From an uncultured Hyphomicrobiales bacterium (GTDB lineage Bacteria; Pseudomonadota; Alphaproteobacteria; Rhizobiales; Beijerinckiaceae), in NCBI GenBank assembly GCA_903900975.1, contig CAIUPE010000133.1, positions 28,240 to 92,239 of the forward strand: a stretch of 64,000 bases of DNA, read 5' to 3'. Each line of letters opens with the position of its first letter. The first letter of the stretch is position 1. Positions 35,711-45,002 of this stretch are shown here, in pieces. The notes below the pieces were generated by a model. The model did not search any database and had not been told where the DNA came from. It saw only the letters and a list, made by a program, of their open reading frames with translations. Both the position numbers and the translations under genes were made by a program.

Positions 35711-36754
35711 ATGGCTGAAGTAGCAGAAGCAAACGCCCTATCCGACATTCAGGCCGCTTATGACCTTTTGTCGGGAACCCAGAAATGCGCCATCGTGATG
35801 CTTCTTCTGGGTGAGGAAGAAGCCTCCGAAATCCTGAAAAACCTCTCGCCAAGGGAAGTGCAGCAACTCGGCACGGCCATGTATTCGGTGGCCGATGTTG
35901 ACCAGCGAACCGTCAATATGGTGCTTGACGAATTTTTGGCGATCATCAAAGCGCAGACCAGCATCGGCCTCGGCGCCGACACCTATATTCGGCGCGTTCT
36001 GACCAAAGCGCTGGGTGAAGATAAAGCGGGCAGTATTCTGACGCGCATCACGCCATCGTCATCGACCAAGAACATCGAAATCCTGCAATGGATGGATGCG
36101 CGTTCCATTGCTGAAATGATCGGTGGCGAACATCCGCAGATCATCGGCATCATTATAGCCCATCTCGATTATGCCGTCGGTGCCGACGTCTTGGTGCTAC
36201 TGCCCGAAGAACTCCAGCACGAAGTGCTCAAGCGAATTGCAACGCTTGATTCGGTTCAGCCGGAAGCCATCGCCCAGCTTGAGCGCGTCATGCAGCTCCA
36301 GTTCCAGGCCAATACATCGCTGCGCGCATCGAAGATCGGTGGTATAAAGGCCGCTGCAAAGATCATGAACTTCACCAAGACGGCTACCGAACAGCGCATC
36401 ATGCGCTCGCTGGCCAAAGCCGACAAAAATCTCATGTCGGATATTCAGGAAAACATGTTCACCTTCGACAATCTAATCGCCGTCGATGACAAGAGCATGG
36501 GTGTGCTGCTGCGCGCCGTTGACCCGAATTCGCTCGCCATTGCCTTGAAAGGGGCCGATGAGAGGCTTCGCGACAAGATTTTCGGCTGCATGTCCTCGCG
36601 TGCCGCCGCGTCCATTAAGGACGAAATCGAATCGAAGGGACCGATGCGCATCACCGAAGTGCTCGAAGCCCAAAAGCAGATCATTGCGGTTGCCCGTCAG
36701 CTCTCGGACGCGGGCACCATGATGCTGGCCGGACGAGGCGACGACTATGTCTGA
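35711..36754 (+). CDS. fliG: Flagellar motor switch protein FliG
   Basis: A 347-residue C-ring protein that binds FliF with its N-terminal domain and the stator with its C-terminal domain. The N-terminal part has LSGTQKCAIVMLLLGEEEASEI. The middle has the EHPQ motif in MIGGEHPQIIGIIIAHL. The C-terminal charged helix region includes DNLIAVDDKSMGVLLRAVD and ALKGADERLRDKIFGCMSSRAA. The spacer before it contains short repeats of TGAGT. It overlaps fliH by 8 bases. Confidence 0.95.
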   Translation: MAEVAEANALSDIQAAYDLLSGTQKCAIVMLLLGEEEASEILKNLSPREVQQLGTAMYSVADVDQRTVNMVLDEFLAIIKAQTSIGLGADTYIRRVLTKALGEDKAGSILTRITPSSSTKNIEILQWMDARSIAEMIGGEHPQIIGIIIAHLDYAVGADVLVLLPEELQHEVLKRIATLDSVQPEAIAQLERVMQLQFQANTSLRASKIGGIKAAAKIMNFTKTATEQRIMRSLAKADKNLMSDIQENMFTFDNLIAVDDKSMGVLLRAVDPNSLAIALKGADERLRDKIFGCMSSRAAASIKDEIESKGPMRITEVLEAQKQIIAVARQLSDAGTMMLAGRGDDYV

Positions 36755-37586
36755 GCCAACGTCCCGCCGACTTCGCCCAAAAGACGCGGCGCTGTTTGCT
36801 AAAACGGGTGGCGAGTTCGCCGAAGAGAGCCGGCTGACGGCACCCAGCGATGGCGGCTTTGTCGCATGGGGAAAGACATCGTTCAAAGTCGTTGACGAAG
36901 GCGAGCTTTTTCCCCCCTCTGACGATTATATCCCCGAAGAAGTCCCCGAAGAAGTAAAACCCGAAGCACCTGTTGACGCCGCACCTCAGCCGTCGGCACA
37001 AGACGCTCCATCCTCGAACAACGCTCCTGTAGCGGCGAGCGAACAGCCGCTCGAGACCTTTGTTCCGCCGCCGCTCATCCAGGAAACGCCAGTTAGCAGT
37101 GCCGATATTATTGCTGAAATGGAAAAGGCCCGGGAAGATGGCCGCGCCATTGGCTATCAGCAAGGCATCACCGCCGCCCGTCAGGAATTGGCCGACGCTC
37201 TGGCCGCGCTCCGCAGGCTGGAAGAAAAATTAATACCGTCAGCCGAAGAAGTCCTTGAAAAAAATACAGCGATCATTGCCCAGCATGTCCGCAGGATCGC
37301 GCAAGACCTCGCGGGCAATGTCTTTGCCACGATCCCCGACATGTTCATCGAGCGGATTCGTAAATCAGCCGATATGTTCACCCGCGCCGGTAGCGAATTT
37401 ACTTTGGCCATCAATTCAAAAGACGCCCAATCGTTGATGCCTGCGCTCCGCGGCGACGATCTCTTCAAAAGCATCAAAATTCTGGAAGATTCCAGCCTGC
37501 CCAATGGAGGCTTTCGGTTGACAGGACGCGACCTCGAAGTCGAAGACGTGCCGGAATTGCTCGGCCTGGTCGAGGAAGTGCCATGA
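36747..37586 (+). CDS. fliH: Flagellar assembly protein FliH
   Basis: A 279-residue cytosolic regulator of the export ATPase FliI. The N-terminal third is disordered and Pro/Glu-rich (EEVPEEVKPEAPVDAAP). A helical stalk with small-residue spacing follows (AREDGRAIGYQQGITAARQEL, reminiscent of the AxxxG repeats), then the C-terminal FliI-binding domain. The gene overlaps fliG by 8 bases and fliI by 4 bases (ATGA). Sequence is weakly conserved in this family, so position between fliG and fliI is a large part of the call. Confidence 0.88.
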   Translation: MSEPTSRRLRPKDAALFAKTGGEFAEESRLTAPSDGGFVAWGKTSFKVVDEGELFPPSDDYIPEEVPEEVKPEAPVDAAPQPSAQDAPSSNNAPVAASEQPLETFVPPPLIQETPVSSADIIAEMEKAREDGRAIGYQQGITAARQELADALAALRRLEEKLIPSAEEVLEKNTAIIAQHVRRIAQDLAGNVFATIPDMFIERIRKSADMFTRAGSEFTLAINSKDAQSLMPALRGDDLFKSIKILEDSSLPNGGFRLTGRDLEVEDVPELLGLVEEVP

Positions 37587-38908
37587 TCGATATGACGGCC
37601 AAGCTCGACAAAGAGCTGTCGATCATGCGCGGCACCCGCACGATTAATGCGGTAGGTCGGGTCAAACGGTTTGACGGCCAAATCGTCCACGCCAGCGCGT
37701 TTCCCGCCGCCGTCGGCAATGAATGTCGCATTGAATGTGGCGACGGCCAATGGGCCGAAGCAGAAGTCATCGGTTTTCTCGACGATTACACCGTGCTCGT
37801 GCTGACCGGCGGGCAAGCGGCGTTGGTCGCAGGCGCACGGGTGGAAACCATTCGTCGGGTCGATGTCGTGCCTGTCGGCGAAGCCTTGCTCGGGCGGGTT
37901 CTGGATGGCGCCGGTAAAGCGCTTGATATGAAGCCCGACCCCGTCTTGCGGGAAATCTGGCCTTTGAAGGGGGAGCGCGTCAATCCGCTTCGCCGTCGTC
38001 CTGTGCGGGAGCCGATCGATACCGGTGTACGGGCCATCAATGCGCTACTAACTTTGGGCCGCGGCCAAAGGGTTGGCATTATTGCCGGCTCCGGTGTCGG
38101 AAAATCGTCGCTTTTATCGGCCATGGCCCGCTTCACCTCGGCCGAAGTTGTCATATTGGGCCTGATTGGCGAACGTGGGCGGGAAGTGGCCGGCATGGTC
38201 GAGGAACTTTCGGCTTCGCCCAGCTTTGCGCATACGATTGTCGTCGCCGTCCCTGCCGATCAATCTCCTGTCTTGCGCATCCGCGGCGTCCACCGTGCGA
38301 CGGCCTATGCCGAATATTTCCGCGCGCAGGGCAAGAGCGTGTTGTTGATGATCGATTCGCTGACCCGCGTCGCACATGCCCAACGCGAATTGGGTCTGGC
38401 CCTTGGCGAACAACCGACGACCAAGGGATATCCGCCATCCGTCGTATCCCTGATCGGCCAGTTGCTTGAACGCTCGGGCCTTGATGGCGATACCAGTGGC
38501 GCAGTAACGGCCATCTATACCGTGCTGGCTGATGGTGACGACACCACCAACGATCCCATCGTCGACTCGGCCCGTGCCATTCTCGACGGCCATATTGTTT
38601 TATCCCGCAAACAGGCCGAACAGGGCATTTATCCGGCAATTGATCTGTCCGCCTCGATCAGCCGCACCATGTCGGACTGCGTTTCGTCGGCCCACCTGCT
38701 GCGTGCCCGCAAATTCCGGCGCTATTTAAGTCTTTACGAGCAAAACCGTGATCTGATGATGCTGGGCGGCTATCAGGCCGGCCAAGATCCAGAATTGGAC
38801 CATGCCTTCGCGATCAATCCCGCGCTCGTCAATTTCATCAGCCAATCCACCACGGAGCGAAGCGGTCTTGTCGAGAGTGATGCCCGGCTTCAGGCGATCA
38901 TCCCATGA
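37583..38908 (+). CDS. fliI: Flagellum-specific ATPase FliI
   Basis: A 441-residue F1-beta-like ATPase that energises type III export of axial proteins. Walker A is GSGVGKSS starting at residue 169. Other landmarks are LIGERGREVAGMVEEL, LLMIDSLTRVAHAQRELGLALGEQPTTKGYPPSV and ISRTMSDCVS. Length is typical. It is coupled to fliH by ATGA overlap and to fliJ by the same arrangement. EC 7.4.2.8 (type III protein-secreting ATPase) applies to the family. Confidence 0.96.
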   Translation: MIDMTAKLDKELSIMRGTRTINAVGRVKRFDGQIVHASAFPAAVGNECRIECGDGQWAEAEVIGFLDDYTVLVLTGGQAALVAGARVETIRRVDVVPVGEALLGRVLDGAGKALDMKPDPVLREIWPLKGERVNPLRRRPVREPIDTGVRAINALLTLGRGQRVGIIAGSGVGKSSLLSAMARFTSAEVVILGLIGERGREVAGMVEELSASPSFAHTIVVAVPADQSPVLRIRGVHRATAYAEYFRAQGKSVLLMIDSLTRVAHAQRELGLALGEQPTTKGYPPSVVSLIGQLLERSGLDGDTSGAVTAIYTVLADGDDTTNDPIVDSARAILDGHIVLSRKQAEQGIYPAIDLSASISRTMSDCVSSAHLLRARKFRRYLSLYEQNRDLMMLGGYQAGQDPELDHAFAINPALVNFISQSTTERSGLVESDARLQAIIP

Positions 38909-39315
38909 AAACAGCTCGAATCACGCGGTTGGCCGCGCTCAAACGTCAGGTGGAACTGCAAAAATGGCTCGGTGAAAGCAGTCGCCTCAATGCGGAAATT
39001 ACCCGTCTGGATGAACGGATCGAGCAGGTTGTCGTGCTCAAAAATGTCTATGACGAGCAGCTTCGACAGCCCTCCTTGACGGCTCAAGAACTGATCGGCA
39101 TCCGCATCGTCGATAGTCATTTGAACGACCGACGACAAATCGACCAGAACCGGCGGGAATTGCTGCGAAACGAACGCGTTCGCGTGGCTGTCATGTTGGC
39201 AGCCAAAAAGAACGAGGTCGATTCGCTCAAATCCGAAGCCAACCAATTGAAGCGTGCCGAAGCTGAGGAACGCTTGGAACACCAACAATCCTTGATGCCC
39301 GCCCGCCGCGTATGA
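38905..39315 (+). CDS. fliJ: FliJ-like flagellar export coiled-coil protein
   Basis: A 136-residue, highly charged and almost entirely helical protein (for example LNAEITRLDERIEQVVVLKNVYDEQLRQ and NEVDSLKSEANQLKRAEAEERLEHQ). It is located directly after fliI with an ATGA overlap. This is the size, coiled-coil nature and position of FliJ, the stalk-like partner of the FliI ring. Sequence conservation of FliJ is low, so the call rests mainly on context and structure. It is the last gene before a sigma-54 promoter. Confidence 0.8.
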   Translation: MKTARITRLAALKRQVELQKWLGESSRLNAEITRLDERIEQVVVLKNVYDEQLRQPSLTAQELIGIRIVDSHLNDRRQIDQNRRELLRNERVRVAVMLAAKKNEVDSLKSEANQLKRAEAEERLEHQQSLMPARRV

Positions 39316-39318
39316 TGC

Positions 39319-39335
39319 TTGGCATAAATGTTGCT
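39319..39335 (+). promoter_or_regulatory. Sigma-54 promoter upstream of fliK
   Basis: TTGGCATAAATGTTGCT, GG-N10-GC spacing, located 4 bases after the fliJ stop and about 62 bases before the fliK start. It would start the fliKLMNOPQR-flhB transcription unit. Confidence 0.85.
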
Positions 39336-39396
39336 GGACAAACCCGACGCGCCCTATCGCCGATGGGTGTAGACAAGACATGGAAGGACGACAGGT

Positions 39397-41865
39397 TTGG
39401 TTGAGGCTTTGACGGTGCAGGCAGGAGCGGGTAGCCGCGCCCCGGGCGATCTCATCGCCACGGACCGCCAAAGCACGCCCGCATCGGGCGGCCTGATTTT
39501 CGACCTTGTTGCCCTTGCCGCAAGCTTGCCCGGCGCAGGTAAAGTAAAGGCCACGCCAACACCAACCAGCGATGCAATCGCTACAAATGCTGGAGCCGAT
39601 CAAGCGGCTTTGGCCGGAACGGCCGATCCCCTTCCCCTGACTAAATTGGCAGCGTCAGAACCTGCAACCGACAAGGCTCCCGTATCGGTCGACGCATTGG
39701 TGGCAATGGATAAGGCAGCGAAGCAGGGGCTTGAAGCCCGCTTATTCGTGCCCAAACCGGAAACGGAATGGTCGATCCATATTCTACCATCGACGCAGCA
39801 GCCATCAGTCTCACTCACAGGCCCGACCGATCTCTCGCCGCTTCCAGCGACGGACACCAGCTTAGTCGCTCCCGAACCAACCGTTTCCGACGCCGTTACA
39901 AGCGAGCCCCTACCGTCCGATTCCGCGTCGCCAACAACGGATCCGGTGACATATGCCAATAGGGCAACGCCCCCCACAGAACCGGCACTTGCGGAAATAC
40001 CGACGCCGATAGCTGTGATTGCCAAAGTCGAGGCACAAATAGTCGCCGTGACGGTGCCTGATGCCTCCAATAGCGCGGTCGCGCAGTCGGTTGTCGAAAA
40101 TGACGTTTCGGCGGCTCGGGTCGTCCCGGCCATCATAACGGCAGAGCCTCCTCTCGCGCCCGAAGCCTCGACCGAAGTCATCCTTGGACCGACAATGGCC
40201 AATGCAGACCCGTCCGTACGATTAGCGATTGCCTCAACCGCACAGCTGACGTCAACGCCGCCGTCAACCCAGACGGTTCCTGCAGCCGATACCGCCCGTT
40301 CCTCTCGTTCAGAGACCGCAAGCGGAGCCACCCCGCACCTTTCAATAAGCCTCCGTCGCGCAGGCGGACCGTCGCTCGCTCAGTCGCATCCGATCAACGT
40401 CAAGCCTGCGCCAACTTTCGATATACCTCAGCCCGCGCCGGCTACCATCTTGCCGACTTCCGACAGCACGCCTGACGCCTTTTCAAGCCTTGGATCGGCG
40501 GCCCCGATAGCGTATTCAACACCACCCGTTGAAGTTCCGAACGCTCCTCCAAGCCGATCCTCGACTGCGCCGACGAGTCTCGGACCAACGGTGCCAAGGG
40601 ATGCTCTTTCATGGAAAGCAACGGCCACTATTCCGGCATCGGCTTCCAGTCCGGTGATCGGTCAGGCCGAGCCAACGTCTAAAAAGGCGGGCCCTAAGGC
40701 CGATCATCGCGTAACAGAAAGCGTCGAGCCCGTTGCTCCTCCCGTTGTGGTACCAAACGACTCGGTAATCTTGACCATGCCAGTCCTACCACAAGGAACA
40801 CCGACTGAATCCGCCCAACCCTCGGAAATGGTACCCAAAGATGATACCGTTCTAGTATCTGGTGATGACCGTCGGAACGCCCCGCAGCAGCGTCCGGACC
40901 CTAAGCCGACAGCGTTTTTCTTGCCGCCTGCCAAATCCGTTACACCAGCACGCACGGCCGACAAGGCACCGACGTCGGCCGAAAGCACCGTTCAGGGCGA
41001 AACTGCGCCGAAGGCAACCCCATCGGGCGACAACACCACAAGCTTGGAAAAGAGCGACAACACGGCATCGGATCAAAATCCATCCGGAAGCCCAGACCCG
41101 CACGAATTTATAGCCTCGACGAACCAATCGAGCCCAGTTTCGGAGGGCAGCACGCCTTCCCTTATTCCCTCGACCTTCGAGCAAGATCTTTTAACCGTCG
41201 CGCAAGGCGCTTCGGCAACATCTGCGGCAACGCTCGACGATCTGCCGTCGCATGTCACGGTTGAAGCGGTTTCTCTCCATTCCCTGGGCAAAAGCCACGA
41301 AGCCGAAAGTCCTTCTGCCCCCGCTGATGTTGCGCCAATCATCGTAAGTTCGCCTGTTGCGGATGACATGGATCACACCAGTGGCGTTATCGTCGACACC
41401 ACCCGCTTTCATGCGTCGACATCATCTCAGGCCTTGCTATCAACGACGACGAACGGCGCTCCACCTGCGTCCTCCGCCATCCGCACCGATTCACCGAGCT
41501 TCATTGCCCAGCGCGATCGTGCGATGGAGCAGCAGATTATTGCTGCGATTCGGGGAGGACATGATGAAATCAGACTATCGCTTTATCCCGCCCAGCTCGG
41601 GCAAGTGACGATCAATATGGCGCTTGATGGCCAAAAAGTTCGCGTCGGGATGAAAACGAGCAATCGCGATGCCAGCACCGTGTTGTTGGGCGAGCGCCAA
41701 CATCTGGCTACCTCCCTTGGCAACGAGGGCTTTACGCTTGAAAGTTTCGATGTCACCGATGACCGACCGCGTGAACAAACGCCGGACCGTCAAAAACCTG
41801 CAAATTCCCCAGCCGCTATCGGTCATACGACCGATAACAGCTTCTCACTCGATATCACCATCTAA
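39397..41865 (+). CDS. fliK: Flagellar hook-length control protein FliK (large, low-complexity)
   Basis: An 822-residue protein. Only the C-terminal part is conserved: a Flg_hook domain at about residues 700-790 (RDRAMEQQIIAAIRGGHDEI, then LSLYPAQLGQVTINMALDGQ). The ~680 residues before it are Pro/Ala/Thr/Ser-rich and probably disordered, as expected of the molecular ruler that measures hook length. Salmonella FliK has 405 residues, so this ruler is about twice as long. Translation appears to start at a TTG with GGAAGG 9 bases upstream. It has its own sigma-54 promoter. FliK also interacts with FlhB to switch export specificity. Confidence 0.88.
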   Translation: MVEALTVQAGAGSRAPGDLIATDRQSTPASGGLIFDLVALAASLPGAGKVKATPTPTSDAIATNAGADQAALAGTADPLPLTKLAASEPATDKAPVSVDALVAMDKAAKQGLEARLFVPKPETEWSIHILPSTQQPSVSLTGPTDLSPLPATDTSLVAPEPTVSDAVTSEPLPSDSASPTTDPVTYANRATPPTEPALAEIPTPIAVIAKVEAQIVAVTVPDASNSAVAQSVVENDVSAARVVPAIITAEPPLAPEASTEVILGPTMANADPSVRLAIASTAQLTSTPPSTQTVPAADTARSSRSETASGATPHLSISLRRAGGPSLAQSHPINVKPAPTFDIPQPAPATILPTSDSTPDAFSSLGSAAPIAYSTPPVEVPNAPPSRSSTAPTSLGPTVPRDALSWKATATIPASASSPVIGQAEPTSKKAGPKADHRVTESVEPVAPPVVVPNDSVILTMPVLPQGTPTESAQPSEMVPKDDTVLVSGDDRRNAPQQRPDPKPTAFFLPPAKSVTPARTADKAPTSAESTVQGETAPKATPSGDNTTSLEKSDNTASDQNPSGSPDPHEFIASTNQSSPVSEGSTPSLIPSTFEQDLLTVAQGASATSAATLDDLPSHVTVEAVSLHSLGKSHEAESPSAPADVAPIIVSSPVADDMDHTSGVIVDTTRFHASTSSQALLSTTTNGAPPASSAIRTDSPSFIAQRDRAMEQQIIAAIRGGHDEIRLSLYPAQLGQVTINMALDGQKVRVGMKTSNRDASTVLLGERQHLATSLGNEGFTLESFDVTDDRPREQTPDRQKPANSPAAIGHTTDNSFSLDITI

Positions 41866-41879
41866 GTAGGAACATAAAA

Positions 41880-42632
41880 ATGGCCGCAGCCGCCCCCAAA
41901 GCCGCTCCGAAGGAAACTGAAGAAGGCGGAGAAAAGAAGAAAAGCCCGGTCATCAAGATCGTGATTTTCGTCATTGCCGGTATTGCCTTGATTGGCACCG
42001 GCTTTGGAAGCGCGCTCCTTTATATGAAGTTGACCAGCCCTAAGGATGAAAATCCCTTGGCAATCGTCATCGAGAAAAAGAGCGATGTGCCAGATCCGTC
42101 AGCCGAGCCCGCAGCCGAGGCGGAAGCACCCGGCACGCCCCACAAGGTGAAAGTTGGCGAAGCTCCAGCCGCCGGCGAGAAGAAGGGTGGCGAGGGCGCC
42201 AAGAAAGAGGGCGAGAAAAAGCCTGCTGAAGGCGAGAAAAAGGCGGCAGAAGGCGAGAAAAAAGGCGAGTCGAAGGGCGAAGCCAAGGGCAAGGCCATTC
42301 CGGAAGAGGAAAAATTCGTTACTTCTTATTACGAATTCCCAACACCGTTCACGACGAATTTGCGGAATTCGCGCAAATTCATTCAATGCGGTCTCGGTGT
42401 CGGCACGCAATATGATGCCACCGTCATCGAGAATTTAAAAAAGCACGAGCTCGCGATCCGCTCGGAAATCCTCTTGATTCTCAGCAATGAGACCGAGGCC
42501 GATTTGGCTGGCACCGACAACCGTAAGAAGGTTCAGGATCAAATTCGTGACGGAATCAACAGAGTTTTGCTTGAACGTGAACATTTTGGTGGGATCGAAA
42601 ACGTTTTCTTTACCACTATGGTTATGCAGTAA
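41880..42632 (+). CDS. fliL: Flagellar basal body-associated protein FliL
   Basis: A 250-residue single-pass inner-membrane protein that surrounds the stator. The transmembrane helix is VIKIVIFVIAGIALIGTGFG (about residues 23-45). A periplasmic linker at about 65-140 is rich in Lys, Glu and Gly with repeated GEKK units, and the conserved C-terminal FliL domain follows (YEFPTPFTTNLRNSRKFIQC). The long charged linker is unusual; typical FliL proteins have about 150-180 residues. It lies between fliK and fliM. Confidence 0.9.
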   Translation: MAAAAPKAAPKETEEGGEKKKSPVIKIVIFVIAGIALIGTGFGSALLYMKLTSPKDENPLAIVIEKKSDVPDPSAEPAAEAEAPGTPHKVKVGEAPAAGEKKGGEGAKKEGEKKPAEGEKKAAEGEKKGESKGEAKGKAIPEEEKFVTSYYEFPTPFTTNLRNSRKFIQCGLGVGTQYDATVIENLKKHELAIRSEILLILSNETEADLAGTDNRKKVQDQIRDGINRVLLEREHFGGIENVFFTTMVMQ

Positions 42633-42664
42633 GCGCACAGAATCGTGAGTGTGTAATCAGTCCT

Positions 42665-43621
42665 ATGTCCAGTTCCCGTAAACTGAGTGATGAAGAAGTT
42701 TCCGCCCTCCTGGAGGGCGTGTCCGAAGGTATGATCAGCGCTGAAACCGGCGTTGCGCCGGAAAAAGAATATAAGAAATATGTTCTTGGCGCGGACGATA
42801 TCAGTCTACTCGGCGATCTTTATACGTTGCGTCTCGTCAATGAACGGTTTGGTCGGCAAATCCGCAACATCCTTCTGCCGATGTTGCGTTTTGCGCCGCG
42901 GGTTAACACCATGCCGCCAAGGATTGCACGCTTCGACGAGCATTTGGCGACGTTTGATCCCTTTCTCAGCATGACGACCTTGCGGGTTGACGCGCTGAAG
43001 GGATCCATTCTGACCACTATTCCTGCCCGTTTGATCAGTATTCTGGTCAACAGCTTTTTCGGCGGGCGCGGCGACAGCAATGTTACCCGCGCAACCGAAT
43101 TTACGCCCACCGAAGACCGGATCATTCAAATTGTCATTGAAGGAGCGATTTCAACGCTCAACGAAGCGTGGAAAGAGGTCTATCCGGCCCAATTCGAATT
43201 TATGACCAGCGAAATGAATCCCGCCTTCTTGTCCTTTTTGGAAGGCACCGAACAGGTCGTGATCTGTTCCTTCGCGATCCAGCTTCCTTTTGCCAAACAG
43301 GCCGTGATCGAGATTGTTTATCCGCTGCAGATGCTCAAACAAATTGCGCCGTTGCTACGCAGCAAGGTGCAGCGCATCGGTGATAATCGCGATGAAAATT
43401 GGGCTCGCCGTATGCGCGAGGCCGTGTTGGAGGTGACCCTTGAAATCGCCCCTCGCGTAGCTGAACCAAAGGTCGATATGACGCAACTGCTTCGAATTAA
43501 GCCGGGTACCATTATCCCGATCGAGGCCTTTGCGGACATCCCGATTTACATCGACGGACAAGCCATCTTCAAAGCTAAAATGGGTGAGAAAGACGGCAAA
43601 ATGGCCGTCGCCCTTTTGTAA
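42665..43621 (+). CDS. fliM: Flagellar motor switch protein FliM
   Basis: A 318-residue C-ring protein. The N-terminal CheY-P-binding peptide is recognisable as LSDEEVSALLEGV. The CheC-like middle domain includes LYTLRLVNERFGRQIRNILL and PTEDRIIQIVIEGAISTLNEAW. The C-terminal SpoA domain ends near MGEKDGKMAVALL. Order fliL-fliM-fliN is conserved. The presence of the CheY motif indicates switching under chemotaxis control. Confidence 0.94.
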   Translation: MSSSRKLSDEEVSALLEGVSEGMISAETGVAPEKEYKKYVLGADDISLLGDLYTLRLVNERFGRQIRNILLPMLRFAPRVNTMPPRIARFDEHLATFDPFLSMTTLRVDALKGSILTTIPARLISILVNSFFGGRGDSNVTRATEFTPTEDRIIQIVIEGAISTLNEAWKEVYPAQFEFMTSEMNPAFLSFLEGTEQVVICSFAIQLPFAKQAVIEIVYPLQMLKQIAPLLRSKVQRIGDNRDENWARRMREAVLEVTLEIAPRVAEPKVDMTQLLRIKPGTIIPIEAFADIPIYIDGQAIFKAKMGEKDGKMAVALL

Positions 43622-43648
43622 ATAACACGACAGAAACGGACACACCCC

Positions 43649-43954
43649 ATGTCGACAGACCCCGCACTAGACCAAGGCGAAGCGCCACAAGCATCGGTCC
43701 AGAATTTGCGTTTGCTTGAAAATATCGAAGTCAAACTGACCGTCGAAGTTGGCGGAACCCGGATAGCTATCCGTGATCTCCTCAAACTGAACGAGGGATC
43801 CGTGGTCGAGCTTGATCGGCTTGCGGGCGAACATCTCGATATTCTCGTAAATGGCACGCTTCTCGCAAAGGGAGAAATTGTCCTGATTGGTGAAAGCCTC
43901 GGGATCAGGTTTACGGAAATTATTTCACCTGAACAACGCTTACGGAGCATTTAG
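43649..43954 (+). CDS. fliN: Flagellar motor switch protein FliN
   Basis: A 101-residue SpoA-domain protein of the C-ring base. The sequence LENIEVKLTVEVGGTRIAIRDLLKLNEGSVVELDRLAGEHLDILVNGTLLAKGEIVLIGESLGIRFTEII contains the whole family core. It lacks the long N-terminal extension of some FliN proteins. Its stop overlaps the GTG start of fliO by one base. Confidence 0.94.
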   Translation: MSTDPALDQGEAPQASVQNLRLLENIEVKLTVEVGGTRIAIRDLLKLNEGSVVELDRLAGEHLDILVNGTLLAKGEIVLIGESLGIRFTEIISPEQRLRSI

Positions 43955-44223
43955 TGTCCAGTATCGCTTCGCTCCTTTCGGTTTTTGTCTTGCTCGGAGG
44001 CCTGATCGCCACCGCGTGGTTTTTGCGGCGCTACCGCGACCGCCTCAACAGGCACTTCACCCAAGGCCCGATGTCGATGCGCGGCATGCTGCATCTTGGA
44101 GACGGTGCGCGCGTCTATCTGATCGATGTTGAAGGCGTTTCTATGGTTTGTGGAGTCGGCCGCAACGGCATCGGGGCCATACAGACCATTGGCAGAACCA
44201 AACCCGAGGAATTTCATTTATGA
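43954..44223 (+). CDS. fliO: Flagellar biosynthesis protein FliO
   Basis: An 89-residue protein with a single N-terminal transmembrane segment (LLSVFVLLGGLIATAWFL) and a short cytoplasmic domain (LHLGDGARVYLIDVEGVSMVCGVGRNGIGAI), as in FliO, the assembly factor for the FliP ring. It begins with GTG overlapping the fliN stop and ends in an ATGA overlap with fliP. Context supports the weakly conserved sequence. Confidence 0.82.
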   Translation: MSSIASLLSVFVLLGGLIATAWFLRRYRDRLNRHFTQGPMSMRGMLHLGDGARVYLIDVEGVSMVCGVGRNGIGAIQTIGRTKPEEFHL

Positions 44224-44999
44224 CTCGGCAAAAAGTCATTGCAGCAACCATCGTGGTGTTTGGCACGGCGACCGCAGCTTTCATGGTGCCGGCGCTTGCG
44301 GCCGATCAGTCCTTGTTCGAACTTCCGATGTTGAAGCTGCAAAATCTTCCTGCTGGCGGCCAATCGCTTTCGCTGTCCCTGCAGACGCTGATTCTCATGT
44401 CGGCGCTGACGATTCTCCCTTCCATGGTGCTGGTGACAACGAGTTTCACCCGCATCATTATTACGCTATCAATTTTGCGGCAGGCGATGGGAACCCAGCA
44501 AACGCCGCCCAACCAAGTACTGGTTGGGCTTGCCCTTTTCATGACGCTGTTTATCATGACACCTACAATCCGCGAAGTAAACGAGACGGCCTTCGCCCCC
44601 TATTCAGCCGGAACGATTTCGATCGAGGATGCGGGGAGCAAAACGGCCACGATCATGAAACAATTCATGATGCGCCAGACCCGCCAGAACGATATTTTGA
44701 TGATTGCCGAATTGCGCGGGGACAAAGGGTATGACAGCCCGTCGGATGTGCCCTTTCTTGTGGCCGTTCCTGCCTTTCTGATCAGCGAGCTGCGCACCGC
44801 GTTTACAATCGGCTTTTTGCTGTATTTGCCGTTTCTCGTTATCGACATCGTGGTGGCCAGTATCTTGATGTCGCTCGGCATGATGATGCTATCCCCGATG
44901 CTGGTTTCGCTGCCCTTCAAATTGCTGATGTTTGTGATTGTCGATGGCTGGTCCCTCACGCTCTCCTCGCTTGTCGAGAGCTTCAGCCGGGGAGGCTAA
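44220..44999 (+). CDS. fliP: Flagellar export gate protein FliP
   Basis: About 259 residues. FliP starts with a cleavable signal (VIAATIVVFGTATAAFMVPALA). Family sequences follow: LILMSALTILPSMVLVTTSFTRIIITLSILRQAMGTQQTPPNQVL, the periplasmic loop and the C-terminal SILMSLGMMMLSPMLVSLPFKLLMF. The true start is the ATG at 44220, which overlaps the fliO stop; an open frame upstream is not needed. FliP with FliQ and FliR forms the pore of the export apparatus. Confidence 0.95.
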   Translation: MTRQKVIAATIVVFGTATAAFMVPALAADQSLFELPMLKLQNLPAGGQSLSLSLQTLILMSALTILPSMVLVTTSFTRIIITLSILRQAMGTQQTPPNQVLVGLALFMTLFIMTPTIREVNETAFAPYSAGTISIEDAGSKTATIMKQFMMRQTRQNDILMIAELRGDKGYDSPSDVPFLVAVPAFLISELRTAFTIGFLLYLPFLVIDIVVASILMSLGMMMLSPMLVSLPFKLLMFVIVDGWSLTLSSLVESFSRGG

Positions 45000-45002
45000 G
45001 CC

